Source of the DNA: Cricetomys ansorgei
Lineage: Eukaryota > Chordata > Mammalia > Rodentia > Nesomyidae
NCBI GenBank assembly: GCA_026225945.1
Contig: JAMJFZ010001815.1
Span: forward strand, 18,559,501 to 18,623,500
DNA: 64,000 nucleotides
Direction: 5' to 3'
The notes under the pieces were generated by a model. The model had not been told where the DNA came from. It made no database searches and worked only from the letters and a program-made list of their open reading frames with translations. Of this stretch, positions 1-11,439 are shown piece by piece. Both the position numbers and the translations under genes were made by a program. Position 1 is the first letter of the stretch; every line of letters begins with the position of its first letter.

Positions 1-600
1 TCTTTGACTAAGGTTGAGAGTAGCACAGATCTATAGATATAAACAAAACTATTTAGAAGGTATTTTGACAATATAATAATTTAGTAAAACAACAATAGTA
101 TGGTCCCTTCTCCAGCCACAGGCTTTTGACTATGCCTACAGTACCCTTCATTCATTCATCCCTGTGGAACAGGCCTCAGATCTGCTCAGAAAGTGGTTGG
201 TAACCTCCATGTGCCACTATTACACCAGTGGAAATATCTTGCCTGATAGGTCCATATTGTAACATGCAAGATCCATCATTAGGTAAGACCATTGATATCT
301 TTTCTCCTGCTGAAGCCTATATAAGACCTCCAGGCAATATAAAAGCTAGTCAGCAGAGAAGTTTTCCAGTAAGTTCAGGATTGATTTCTCTGTGTCTTCC
401 ATCCAAAGTGTGTGGTGCCTTCAGCAATAGGGTCTTACCATACACTGACGGACAACCAAGAGCAGTGGCAAGAGCCTGAATTATTCTATGAGTCTCTGGA
501 AGCCTTCTGACCAATAACTGAGAGAGGTACCTCATGCCTAGTTATGATCATTTCTTTTAATAACCCACATCTTCTGGCACTATCTACCATACCTCTGTTT
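1..600 (+). repeat. Rodent dispersed repeat, copy 1 (L1-associated type, unresolved)
   Basis: Shares ordered strings with 46900-47500: 'gccactattacaccagtg' here against 'accactattgcaccagtg' there, and 'cttcagcaatagggtcttac' in both. It also contains 'ttctccagccacaggctttt', matched at 47637-47656. Open frames at 228-535 fall in this repeat. Confidence 0.65.
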
Positions 601-606
601 GAATGA

Positions 607-608
<2 letters not shown>

Positions 609-657
<49 letters not shown>
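609..657. repeat. (AC)n microsatellite
   Basis: About 24 uninterrupted units. Confidence 0.98.
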
Positions 658-659
<2 letters not shown>

Positions 660-787
660 TTCTCTATTTTAACTCTGGCTGTCCTGGAACTTACTCTGTA
701 GACCAGGCTGGCCTTGAACTCAAAGACATCCACTTGTCTTTCCCTCCCAAGTGTTGGGATTAAAGGCATGTACCACTGACACCTGGC
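658..787 (-). repeat. B1 SINE
   Basis: 'ggctgtcctggaacttactc' and 'gaccaggctggccttgaact' are the B1 reverse complement, ending CACCTGGC. It abuts a CA microsatellite. Confidence 0.93.
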
Positions 788-799
788 ATCTTGATTATA

Positions 800-960
800 T
801 TTTGAATTAGTTTATTTCACTCAGTATATTTTTCCACTTTGATCCATTTATCTGCAAATTTCATAATTTCATTTTTCTTAACATTTGAATAAAATTCCGT
901 TGTATATATGTCAAATATTTTCCTTATCCATTCATTAGTGGATGGACATTTAGGACCTAG
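800..960 (-). repeat. L1 3'-region fragment
   Basis: 'ttgaataaaattccgttgta' and 'atccattcattagtggatgg' are the reverse complement of the conserved L1 ORF2-end/3' region. Confidence 0.75.
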
Positions 961-964
961 TTTG

Positions 965-1118
965 GTTGCCAGCTCCCATACGGTGTCTCACAACTGTCTG
1001 TAACTTCAGTTGTGGTGCAGCTGATATTCTGTCACCTGTAGGCACCAAGCGCACAAGTGTTGTATGTACATACGGGTAGGCAAAACATTCATACGCAAAG
1101 TAAATAAAGTGAATTTGA
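965..1118 (+). repeat. B2/B3-group SINE, 3' part
   Basis: 'tctcacaactgtctgtaact' 'tcagttgtgg' and 'gtaggcaaaacattcatacg' before an AAATAAA tail follow the B2/B3 3' order. The tRNA-derived head is missing. Confidence 0.75.
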
Positions 1119-2037
1119 AAAGTTGTCCCTGTTAACCCTGCTGTGAAATACCATTTCAGACATGGAAACACAGTTGCAACCATTACTGGTGCCATATTTT
1201 TCCTGATTTATTACCTAAAATGCAGTTGGTTTTGATTTATTCATGAGTGATACTGATCATGGGTTTATATAGTGAGGACCTAAGATGTTTCAGTTACTTT
1301 CAACATTCTCATTTGGAAAAATAAAATAAACAAAATTTTGAACTCTCTTAATTTTAGAAAAAGAGTTCTTCCTAGACAGAGACAGGGAGGGAGTGACTGC
1401 ACACAGCACTTGAAGTACCCTCTAGTATCCATGGTGACTCTTGTTTAGGCTTATGGGAATGATCTGTTTCCACTATGCTCTTTATTGATGTTTTCTCCCA
1501 CTCTAGGTTAAGCTAATAACAATAAAGCAGCTATAAAACTAACAAATGCATATGGCTCCGCACTCTCTTAAAACCACCTCTGGAAAACTAGACCTTGTAA
1601 ATCGCCCATGATGTGATTTTTACTGTCCTGCTGTTACCAGGGTCTTCTTTACATGCTGTAAGTCCCCATGATATGTGCTTGCAAATCAGAATATTGTGTT
1701 TAGCCAACTATTCCTCTAGATTTATAAATGTTGTACATATTGTTTTTACTGGAGAGTATCTGATGGAAGAATATTCCACCGAATCCTATTTCTAGTTGTT
1801 TCCTTTAAATACATACTATTTAACCCTATAACATGCCTAAAATTCAAATGAGTAAAATTACAAAAATGTATTTTATATCCTAGAATTATATATCAATACA
1901 TATAGCTATACATATACTTTACTACTACAAAACTGTATGTTGTCATTTATAATTTTCAGCCATGTATTCTTTAATTAGTAATCCACATCAGGCAATTTTC
2001 AAGTGATATAATTCAAGTTTTCAAATGCTAGCTTAAA

Positions 2038-2038
<1 letters not shown>

Positions 2039-2080
<42 letters not shown>

Positions 2081-2250
2081 TATGTGTGTGTATGTGTATG
2101 TGTGTGTGTGTATGTGTGTGTGTGTGTATGTGTGTGTGTGTATATATGTGTGTGTGTGTATGTGTGTGTGTGTGTATGTGTGTGTGTATGTGTGTGTGTG
2201 TATATGTGTGTGTGTGTATATATGTGTGTGTGTGTATGTGTGTGTGTGTA

Positions 2251-2281
<31 letters not shown>

Positions 2282-2356
2282 ATGTGTATGTGTATGTGTG
2301 TGTGTGTATATGTGTGTGTGTATGTGTGTGTGTGTGTGTATATGTGTGTGTGTATG

Positions 2357-2392
<36 letters not shown>

Positions 2393-2401
2393 CGCATGTG
2401 T
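2039..2401. repeat. 363-bp TG/TATG microsatellite
   Basis: Alternating purine-pyrimidine throughout, TG with regular TATG and TATATG variants. All open frames of 120-154 codons on both strands here are translation artefacts. Confidence 0.98.
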
Positions 2402-3494
2402 AGTACTCCTGTTGCTTTTATTAATCAGCATTAGTTCTATGCAGCAGTGTTTTTCTCTGGTGATTGCTTTTATTGTTTCAGAATGAGAGATGGCCATGGA
2501 TCACTAGAAAATGTCTCCACCCATCTATTTTGGCTTAATCATTCATGTTGGGTGCTAGTCACATGAAAAAGCAATATTGAATTCGTTCGTGCTATTCTGT
2601 TGGTTTATATTTGTAGCTAAAAAATGGAGCCACATCTGCAGATATTAGGTCCCATATGCAACAATGATATGCAAATGCTAAGCTAATAAGTGGGGTGGGC
2701 AATGTCCTTGATAGACTTGTGTTCATTTATTTCTTACAGAATGTGATTTATATTTAACTTATAACCATACTTAAAAGATGAGACAGTATTTTTATAGCAT
2801 TCCCACAAATAAATGTCACCCATGAATAATTAATGGAACACTGACTCCTAGCAGTATATAACATGATTCCACCTAATAAGACAATCAATAGTAATAATTT
2901 GCCCTTAGAAACAATAACAATGACTTCAAATAATCCAGGACCCATTACATAGGAAACGGTGGTCACTTTAGTCAATTGTTTATTTAACTGGCTGTCGTGT
3001 GAAGGGCATAAAGATCTTGAGTAATTGAAAGGGAGCTGTGATCTTTGGCCACTTAAAATGGAATGAGAAAAATGGCTGGAGAAGAAATTTATGCAATTCT
3101 CATAAACTTTCTTCAGGACATTTTAGGGCAGCATTTTATGTCATTCAACAAGTTTCTTTACCTAAATGGATAAGTCCACAAAAACTGAGACATCTTTTAT
3201 GTCCTTCTCAGAGTTTGTTGATGCAGATACCCACAGTAAAGGTAACTCATTAATGACCCCAAATCAACAGCATTTTATGTAACAGAACAGGTACATAGTG
3301 TGACTTGTCCAGTAGCACTTCAGAGAAACTAGATCGACAGCTTCTTGCGGTGCTCATGGTGGCCTGCGAATCAGCTAAATGAATGACATATTCTGTGTGA
3401 GTGCTGTGCTACAGACCATCTTTGCTATGCCAGATGTGTGAACCTGTGCATGTTTTTTACCATGGGATTTTCCTTTTTAAGATACTCAATTCCT

Positions 3495-3660
3495 GCTGTG
3501 GTGTGATAGTACACACCTTTAATACCAGCACTTGAGAGGCAGAGGCAGGTGAATCTCTGTAGGTTCAAGGCCAGCCGGGTCTACAGAGTGAGTTACAGGA
3601 CAGCCAGAGTTACAACAGAGAAACCCTGTCTTGAAAAACCAAAAAAAAAAAAAAAAAAAG
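3495..3660 (+). repeat. B1 SINE with A-tail
   Basis: Starts 'gctgtggtgtgatagtacac' and has 'gtctacagagtgagttacag', then 'gttacaacagagaaaccctg' and a long A run. Confidence 0.93.
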
Positions 3661-4136
3661 ATAGAGACACAATTCCTGTTTAACAGGATAGTTGTAGGAA
3701 TTTAAAATGTGCCTTAAAACAAAGATATTTTATAACGATTAATTAATCAATGGCCAAACTATGAAAAACATAAAAATATTGGGAAAAAAACAAGACTTGG
3801 CATGATTACTATACTTAATTTTTAAATTTGCTTAATGTTAATTCCTAACTTTCCTTCTAAATATATAAATAAAATATTCAAGAGTATTAGCTAGTTATAC
3901 AAAACCAATGACCCCAAAGCTGGCACTGATGTAAGGCAGCATTGATATGTTTGGCATGTTTTCCTGTGGTTCAGCTCATTGATTCTTTGGTCACTTTGAT
4001 CTTGTCTGGTTTGCTCAGATTCTGATCCAGTATGCTTGCTGATGCTAGTTAACCTTATGCTTGATTTTCAAAGATAGTATGTTTTTATTACAGATAGCCA
4101 CTCTCTTTCCAAGAGTTATCACAAACTTTTCTCAAG

Positions 4137-4142
4137 GCAAGG
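4137..4142. repeat. Target-site duplication, left (GCAAGG)
   Basis: Identical to 6187-6192 on the other side of the LTR element. Six bases, as expected from a class II retroviral integrase. Confidence 0.85.
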
Positions 4143-4478
4143 TGTATTGGTTAGGCTGCTGTGGCAGCTTTCCAAAGAAGACAGGGAGGCATATTCATTG
4201 GTGGAAGCCCTGCCAGACCTCAGCATAGGGGACCATCATCCTGGCCAGTGCGAAACTGGACAGTGGAACACTGAGGATCTGAGCTCAGATGTTTTTATTG
4301 GTTCAGAACTCCTCAGGTGTTCTACTGATAGCATGTGCAGATCATAAGCAATCAAACAACCCCCACATAAATCCAGCACCTGCAGATAATACAAAATGCC
4401 AAAGCCCTAGGCAGCCCTTTCTCACCAGTGCAAAAAACCAATTATTTTATACACAACTTAAAATAAGTTTCCACAACA
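4143..4478 (-). repeat. 3' LTR of the retroelement
   Basis: Left copy on the + strand; it is the 3' LTR because the purine tract lies immediately to its right (upstream on the minus strand). Minus-strand ends are TGTTGTGG...CCAATACA. Confidence 0.85.
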
Positions 4479-5886
4479 ATTCCCCTTTTTTATATAAAAA
4501 ATAATTACTTTACCTTTACAACACATTTTAACACTACACCGGCAAAACTATTTACAAGAGAAACAATCACGAGTATTGCTAATGTACACAATCAAATGAA
4601 ACCAAACATCTATCAAGCTTTTTACAATGTCTTTGGGCAGCAGAAAAAACATTATCAATGTCCAATTATCTGGAATTCACTCACAATCTTCTGGGCTCTT
4701 CCAAAGGGCTTAGGTCACTTTGACAGCCCTATCTTCTGCAGCACACACAGCTTGTCCTCCAGGTTCTGTATGGCTTCACTCCCCTGCTGCTGTTGTTCTT
4801 GGTGGTCATCCCATGGTACTAGCATTTTCAGAATGCTGGGGTCCCTCACTGCAACTGGGCTGCACTTTCACCAATAGCCTCTCCTGGGCTCTCTAAATGG
4901 TGCCAAGCCTCAACTTCTTTATATGACCCTTTCATCAACTCAGGCTCTACTTTTACCTATGGCCTCTGACAACCTCTCATAGTGTCAAGCCTCAGTTGCT
5001 CTCCAAAGACCCCTTCATGCCTTCAAAACCAGTAACACCTGGGTGACTGTTACAGTACCAAGTTTGGCTACCAGCATGAGCTACAACCTTGACCAGTTCT
5101 GGAAGATAGCTTCTGTGTGCTGATCCTGAGGAAACATTTTCCAGATTTTAGGAACAGAGTCTGGTTTACTGGAAAAATAATTGGTAACCTTTTCTGCAGT
5201 AAGGGTCCCCTGGTAGGTGGAGTCCTCATCACCGGTTATCTGAACTGCTTGTCTTTCTCTTACTCAGGTTTGCAGAAGAAAAATAAATGGTCAGTTTAAC
5301 TAAGTGACTTTTTGCCTTCAAGTTGTGGCTTCCACAACAGCAGGGGTTCCTGAGCCATTGGGAAGAATCTCTGGTTGAAATATTCCCGGCAGTTTGGTAT
5401 TCTTTTTCACTACTGCTAAGGGGAAACATACAACCCCTTTCATAGATCTCAAACATCTTGAGCTTCTTATACATACAACACAACTATCAGAAAACTCATC
5501 TTGTGAAACAGTGTGCTACTACTAGTGACAGGAGAGAGCGTCAGCTGCATGATCAGGAAAAGCAGTTAGAACTTTGTTTTCCTGCTCCTAGCTGAATTCT
5601 TTATCTCTAAGGGCCTCCATTATGTGGCTCTCACCTTGGAGCTTCTTTCCTCATTTATTTATTATTACTTTCACAGTCTTTTCTCTTCATAGAGGCTTAT
5701 TTCATTTCTCTCTCTACTCTTCTTTCAGGAGCCTTCAATTAATACCATAATCTCTATCTTCTGGCAGCTTCCCTGAGCATACTTTACCAGACACTGTGAG
5801 GTCTGGAGTTTCTTTCTCTTATTCCTTGTCTCCATGTTGGATGAGCATGACTTTGGGTTCCACATTGCAGGGTTGTAGGTGCCACT

Positions 5887-6186
5887 TGTAGTTAGGCTGT
5901 TGAATGGCTCAGCCAAGAAGACAAGGAAGCATAATGATCAGTGCAACTTTTACAGACTTCATCAGAGGGAACCACTAGTGCCATCTACACAATGAAACCC
6001 TGAGCGTCTGGGCGCAGGTGTTTGCATTGATTCAGAACTCCTCAGGTGCAAAGCATAAGCAATCAAACATCCCCCACAGAAATCCAACACCTGCAGATAA
6101 TACAAAATACAAAAAGGGTAGACCCCTTTTCCAACAGTGCATTAAACGACTATTTTAAACACTACTAAACATAAATTTCCAAAACA
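5887..6186 (-). repeat. 5' LTR of the retroelement
   Basis: Right copy on the + strand, 36 bp shorter than the other LTR through indels. Minus-strand end ...CTACA is followed after AG by the primer-binding-like TGGCACCTACAACCCTGC. Confidence 0.85.
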
Positions 6187-6192
6187 GCAAGG
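6187..6192. repeat. Target-site duplication, right (GCAAGG)
   Basis: Partner of 4137-4142. Confidence 0.85.
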
Positions 6193-6449
6193 GTCCAAAG
6201 ACAACAAGCAAAAACATGTAAAGCCTGTTGAGGTTCCTGCCTTGGAACTAGCGGACCACATCTCCAGTGTTCTGTTAAAAAGCAAGTCATAAACCCATCA
6301 ACCTTTGAGGAGGCATGATACCAGGCCCCACCCACCTCTGCATTGCAGAAAGTTTGTATATATACAAAGGAATGGGAAAAGCTAGATTTCATAACAAATG
6401 TACCCCAAGTGATATAAAAATGTCTTACTTTTAAACCAATAGTTTAGGA

Positions 6450-6740
6450 TAGAAAAGTTGTTTTTTAATTTATTTATTTCTCCTTTCTCTTTTAATATAT
6501 CCCAACCCCCCTTCTCCCCTCCCTCCACTTCTCCAAGCTCTCCCATCTTCCCTTTCCCCCAATGCTCCTTGCTCCCATGCCTCTCCCCAGATAAGAGCAA
6601 TCCTCCCAAGGTTACTAATCAAACAGGGCAAAACAAGATGGAACAAGACTGGGCACTAATCCCTGCATCAAAGGCAGACTAGGCAACCCAGCAGGAAGAA
6701 AGGGTTGCCAAGGGCAAGCCAAAGGGTCAGAGACACCCCC
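6450..6740. repeat. Pyrimidine-rich rodent L1-type fragment
   Basis: 'ttatttatttctcctttctc' then 'ccctccctccacttctccaa' and 'ctgcatcaaaggcagactag' resemble a common rodent L1-linked segment. Family and orientation are uncertain. The 75-codon frames on both strands are low-complexity. Confidence 0.45.

Positions 6741-6795
<55 letters not shown>
6741..6795. repeat. (AC)n microsatellite
   Basis: Preceded by a C run at 6736-6743. Confidence 0.95.
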
Positions 6796-6797
<2 letters not shown>

Positions 6798-8227
6798 CTG
6801 TTTTTAGAATCTCTACCAGAACACTAAGCCAGAACCTTATCGCTCTCATTTTCTAATAACCTGTAGTACATTAGTTGTATTTAGTAGGACTTAGAGACAA
6901 TGAAAATATATTTGCAACCTTGATTGATAGCACTACCTTATATGGGAAACCATTATAGAAAAAGAAAAACTCACTGTAATGGTGACAAAAAAGAAGTAAT
7001 CATTAACTAAACCAATGAATCTTGTTCTGCTTTTATCTAATATCATGTGCTTTTTAATTTTAGTTACAATAAAACTGTTAGAATAAATGGGAAAAGCAGC
7101 TTAGAATTGAAACATATTTTCAGAATTTTACTATTAAAGCTTTCTTGGCAATTATGCTTAATATTTAATATTCATAACTAAGGCAAGGTTGCTAAATCCT
7201 GTAATTACAATGAGGCACTTTACCATCATCACTACAAAGGGACTGTCAATCTGTCACCTTACTTCCTGTGAATTCTCCTGTGGTTCACCCTGTGGAATTT
7301 TCCTGAACATCAGCCTGGTACACACTTATTTCATTTACCCTGATAACACATGCTAAACTTCTCAAACTTTTCGTCGGGGCTCACGTGTTTCATTTGACAG
7401 CTGACTTGAAAAATGAAGAGAACAGATGGAGTCGAATGACTATAATTTCAAAAATCAGAGCAATTTATGTGTGGCTGCTGAAAATTGGTATGGGAATAAC
7501 CATGCCAACTTTCAATTATCCATGGTGACAGGCAATTGGGACCCAGGAATGGCAGTGCCAAGTCAGAGGCTTAACATTAGCCAGTATAGATTGTAGGCTA
7601 TTTTCCCAATCCTTACAGTTCTGTTGAATAAATACTAACATGAAGTATAGTTAACTCTCTTTTACACATTAGTAATTACAGAAAAATGGATTATTAAAGA
7701 GAGATACATATATACCAGTAAGAGAGTACTTTTCATGAATGTTACTCCTTTCAAGTATTATTTCCAATGACCATAGAGTGTTTTGCTTTGTGGCTATGTA
7801 TTCTTTTATTTAATGATTCCCTTATTGGAAATACATCTTTTCTGTTTCTTGGTCACATTGGCTAAGTAATTTTGATGTTTTGATGAAGGTTAAATAGCTA
7901 TCTAAGTGACAAAGTAAAAAGACCACGCAGAGCCTTCTCGATACCTAGATGTGAAGGGCAAAAGCCACAGTGCAGCAGCTGGAGAGGCAGTGGATTACTG
8001 CAGAGGAAAATGTTTATACATCGAAATCCAACGCATAATCCTTGAAAGGACATATTGTTGAGCAAGATATGGGCCAAGAGAAAATAATGGGCATACCCAC
8101 AGGGAATTGCAAATGTCTTATACATCCTAAGGACTATCAGCCTCAAAATAGTAATATCTAACTTTTAAGAAATTTCCACTAAAGTCTATAACATGACTAA
8201 ACTATCACCATTATTATTTAAAAGTAC

Positions 8228-8249
8228 TCGTTTGTTTGTTTGTTTGTTA
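8228..8249. repeat. (GTTT)n short microsatellite
   Basis: Five GTTT units. Confidence 0.9.
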
Positions 8250-8394
8250 GCAATGTCAGTTTTACTTCTTAACTACATACAACTGAAATCTGCCTGTTGG
8301 TCTTCACCTGTTTGAACACCACCAACCCTAACATTCATGAGTCACTTCTTGTTCTCTCACCCGCTCTCCAAAACTGTGGCCAGATGTAACTTTA

Positions 8395-8580
8395 AAAATG
8401 GATCACATGACTCATCTTTCCAGAACAGTCTTAATGGTTTTTTATTAGGTTGAGCCCTTAATACATCACATAAAGCCTTGTAGAGTCTGACCTGCCCTTC
8501 ACTCCTAGAACCCCTTTTCTCCTCTTACCCCACTTTGTTGCTTTCCCTTCTTTCAATTCTTTGGCTTCGTCAGACTCTAC
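8395..8580 (+). repeat. L2-type relic
   Basis: 'cataaagccttgtagagtct' followed by 'gacctgcccttcactcc' and a C/T-rich stretch follows the order of an L2 3' end. Old and diverged. Confidence 0.55.
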
Positions 8581-8639
8581 TGTCTATTGTTGTCTCTGTG
8601 GATTTTTGAACTATTGTTCTCCTTCACTTACTGCATCAA

Positions 8640-9030
8640 TTTCTTTTCCTATTATTGTGATAAGATTCTCTGACAAAACAAACTTAAAGGAGAAAGGTGT
8701 ATTTGGTTCACAGATCCAGGTTGCAGTCCATCATATGAGAAGTCAGGGCAGCAATAATTTGAAGCAGCCAGTCATATTACATCCACAGTCGAGAGCAGAG
8801 AGCAGTGGATTAATGCAACATTCCCATTACTCTCTCATTTTCATTAAATTAAGGATCTCCTGCATAGGGAATGAGTTGCTCTTGGTGGACAGGTCTTCTC
8901 ACTTTAGTTAATGCAATTAAATAAACTCTCCATAAACAGGCCCACCAACCAACTTGATCTAAACATTAAAATTCCTTTTCTAGATTACTCTAGATTATGT
9001 CAAATTATTAAAATTAACCATCACAATTAC
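8640..9030 (+). repeat. Middle-repetitive rodent repeat
   Basis: Begins 'ttattgtgataagattctct' with 'aaaggagaaaggtgtatttg' and ends 'attatgtcaaattattaaaa' before 'aattaaccatcacaatt', the same start and end signals as the copy at 49838. The 116-codon frame across it is not a gene. Confidence 0.7.
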
Positions 9031-10254
9031 CTTACTTCTATTCAGTCATTACACTTGAAAGTTACTATTTCTGTTGTTATAATTTCCCATCAAACTGTTA
9101 ACACTATAATCCACTTGTAATTATTTACCACTATTTACAATTATGAGTTTCCTGGCATGTGATTTTTTTCGTTCTACTCATTTCTACTCAATCAAGTGGG
9201 AATTCCATGACAGAAGATATCAGCCTACAGTTTTGTTTTTATCTCCAACATAGCACATAAAAGAATTAATTTATTCACTACCACCAGGGAATAGTGTGGA
9301 CAAGGTTAGGTAGTGTGTCTTTTCATCCCCTCAAAGTATTTGGTAAATATTTTGTTGCATTCAAAAGGAGCTTTTTCAAACTCCTGCTATTTAATTTGTG
9401 AAGCAGAGTTACATGTACATAATATTAAATGTATATGCATATGCATTTACTCTTTTGCATTAATTCTATATGCATTACCATTGCAGTTGCAATTTCAAAG
9501 AAGATATAATCCATTAATATATTCAACAGTGTGCTGAAATATGCACAAAATAAACTGACAAAAATACTTCAACCTTTATGAATTACATTTTTGGCAGGTG
9601 CTCTCCAGCTCTATATTATAGCTGTCAAAATATATAATGCATTTAATACCAGCTACAACATTGTCTTCTATTGACTCTTGAGCTGCGATTTTTAGTTATA
9701 ATTAAGGTGGAATTGTGGGCTTTGTTAACTGTAGTGACCTTAAGTTGCTTTTGTTAAAGAGATTTGTTCATTCAATATTCTATGTAATTTAAGGACAATG
9801 AAATATGAAAATCTGTGGGCATTTAACAAGGGGCAAGTAGAAGAACTAGGTCCTCATTTGTAGGTTTGAGAGATCTTTTTTCACCAGTGTTTGGTGGTTT
9901 GTCTTTTGACTTTACCTTCAGTACCCCCAGTTCTTCACTCAGGCTCTAAGCTATGGGGTTTCCCTACTCCTGCTCCAGCCATCCTGTGCTCCAGCCCCTT
10001 CCTCTGCTCTGCTGCCTCCCTCCCAAGCCTCCTCATTCATTTCTTGACCTTCACCATATTCTCTACACTTATTTTATCTCTCCGCTCTCCCTGTCTGAGT
10101 TCCTCCTCAAGTATTTTCATGCTTCACTTCTAGAGACTGTGAGAAGAGATCATTTGAATATAAATGTATGAGTCCCTTGGCAAGTGACTTGAGAGTATTT
10201 CACATGTAAGGAAAAAGACATATTATACAGTTCTGCCACTATTACCACCCCTGA

Positions 10255-10345
10255 GCTCTTTTGCATTTCTGAAGATTGAATCCAGGACTCTGCACATGCT
10301 GGGAAAATACTCTATTGCTGAATTGTTTCCCAAATCTCTATTCTT
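10255..10345 (-). repeat. ID/tRNA-like SINE relic
   Basis: 'attgaatccaggactctgca' 'catgctgggaaaatactcta' 'ttgctgaattg' is a diverged reverse ID-type sequence. Confidence 0.5.
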
Positions 10346-11439
10346 GAACATTTCTGAGTAAGACCACATTCTAAATTAAGTGTAAAGTCAAGACTGTCTT
10401 CATGTTCGATGGCAGAGTGTTTGGTGTATAAAACAAAAAATGCGTGATTGAAAATGTTTTAAGTGGTACAGGCTAATAATTAATCTCGTCCTTTTCTCAG
10501 TTCATAAGTATATGTTATTGACAACATTAATTTGGAGCATTCCAGATACTAGAAAAGCAACTCATGCCACAAAATATTAGTTGAGAGGTGCATCATTTTA
10601 TTTAGAAGCCACTGCTATACTCTTTCATAATCATTGCATGAACAACTCATTGTACAACAACTGCTGAATGAGTGTGCCTCACTGAAATAGTAGAATCCTG
10701 GACACGACAAGCAGAGGCATTGGCACAGCTGCTGCTTCACATGAAGCACGGCAATGGCTGGCTGTGTGAGGTCACCATCCAGGCTTGCGATCAGCCTTCT
10801 CTTCTTAATCTAATGTTTTCAAGAAACTATCTTCAGAGTCTACTTTTCCTTGCTAATCTTCACAATCCCCTTTAAGCCAGATAACTCCCTATCAATGATC
10901 TTCTTTAAAAGCATGGGAGGCTTAATGAAACAAGACACAGAAAACCCTTAACATTTGCTTCCATTTTCTGTACTTTTCCTCATTGCCTCTCATTGTCGGT
11001 TGATGGTTATACTGCATGGTCAGGTATATGGACAAAATCATACAACACTGTTGTTTAGGGCAACAACTTCATAGAATATTATTTTATATGCCTGCAGTTG
11101 TCCAGCCCAGGGAATATAGCAATGCAGATGGCGTTAGCTGGCTACATTCCAGGAACTCAATGATAGAGATATTGCCTCCCACTTAAGGTTTACTTACGGG
11201 TACTGATGATTCATGGAGATATTATCTTAGCAATAGTTATGATGAGGGCACACAACAGACCCCAATAAGCACAAATTGAATCAAAGTTTCTTTCTTAGTT
11301 AATGAGAAATTCGATGGTCCTCTCCATTGTCTCTCATCATTTACTCAGACTTGTTAGGCAACCTTCAAGGATTTTCTCATTAATGCTCATAGAAGACAAT
11401 TACAAATTATTTGCTTTATGTCAAAATCTGTTTCTCTGA

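Larger units (their letters stand above)
4143..6186 (-). mobile_element. Old two-LTR retroelement, class II ERV-like, non-autonomous
   Basis: Two direct repeats bound the element: 4143-4478 (336 bp) and 5887-6186 (300 bp). Both begin TGTA and end in CA, and they share long similar strings such as 'ttcagaactcctcaggtg' and 'cacctgcagataatacaaaa'. The element is flanked by a perfect 6-bp duplication GCAAGG (4137-4142 and 6187-6192). On the minus strand a purine tract AAAAAAGGGGAA (4480-4491) abuts the 3' LTR, and a TGGCACC-type primer-binding site (5867-5884) lies two bases inside the 5' LTR. A 6-bp duplication is usual for class II (ERVK-type) elements. The 1.4-kb interior has no open frame resembling gag, pro, pol or env, so this is a non-coding, defective copy. 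The LTRs differ by many substitutions and indels, so insertion is old. The exact family is not identified. Confidence 0.88.

Noticed and set aside
228..535. Two overlapping open frames of 61-83 codons near the window start
   Set aside because: They lie in a dispersed repeat that recurs at 46.9 kb.
1999..2497. Open frames of 120-154 codons (His/Thr or Cys/Val repeats)
   Set aside because: Translations of the TG microsatellite.
4596..4877. 93-codon open frame inside the LTR element
   Set aside because: It is antisense to the element's own strand and shows no retroviral domain.
9891..10171. Ser/Pro/Leu-rich open frames of 72-80 codons
   Set aside because: Pyrimidine-rich low-complexity DNA, no start context or homology.
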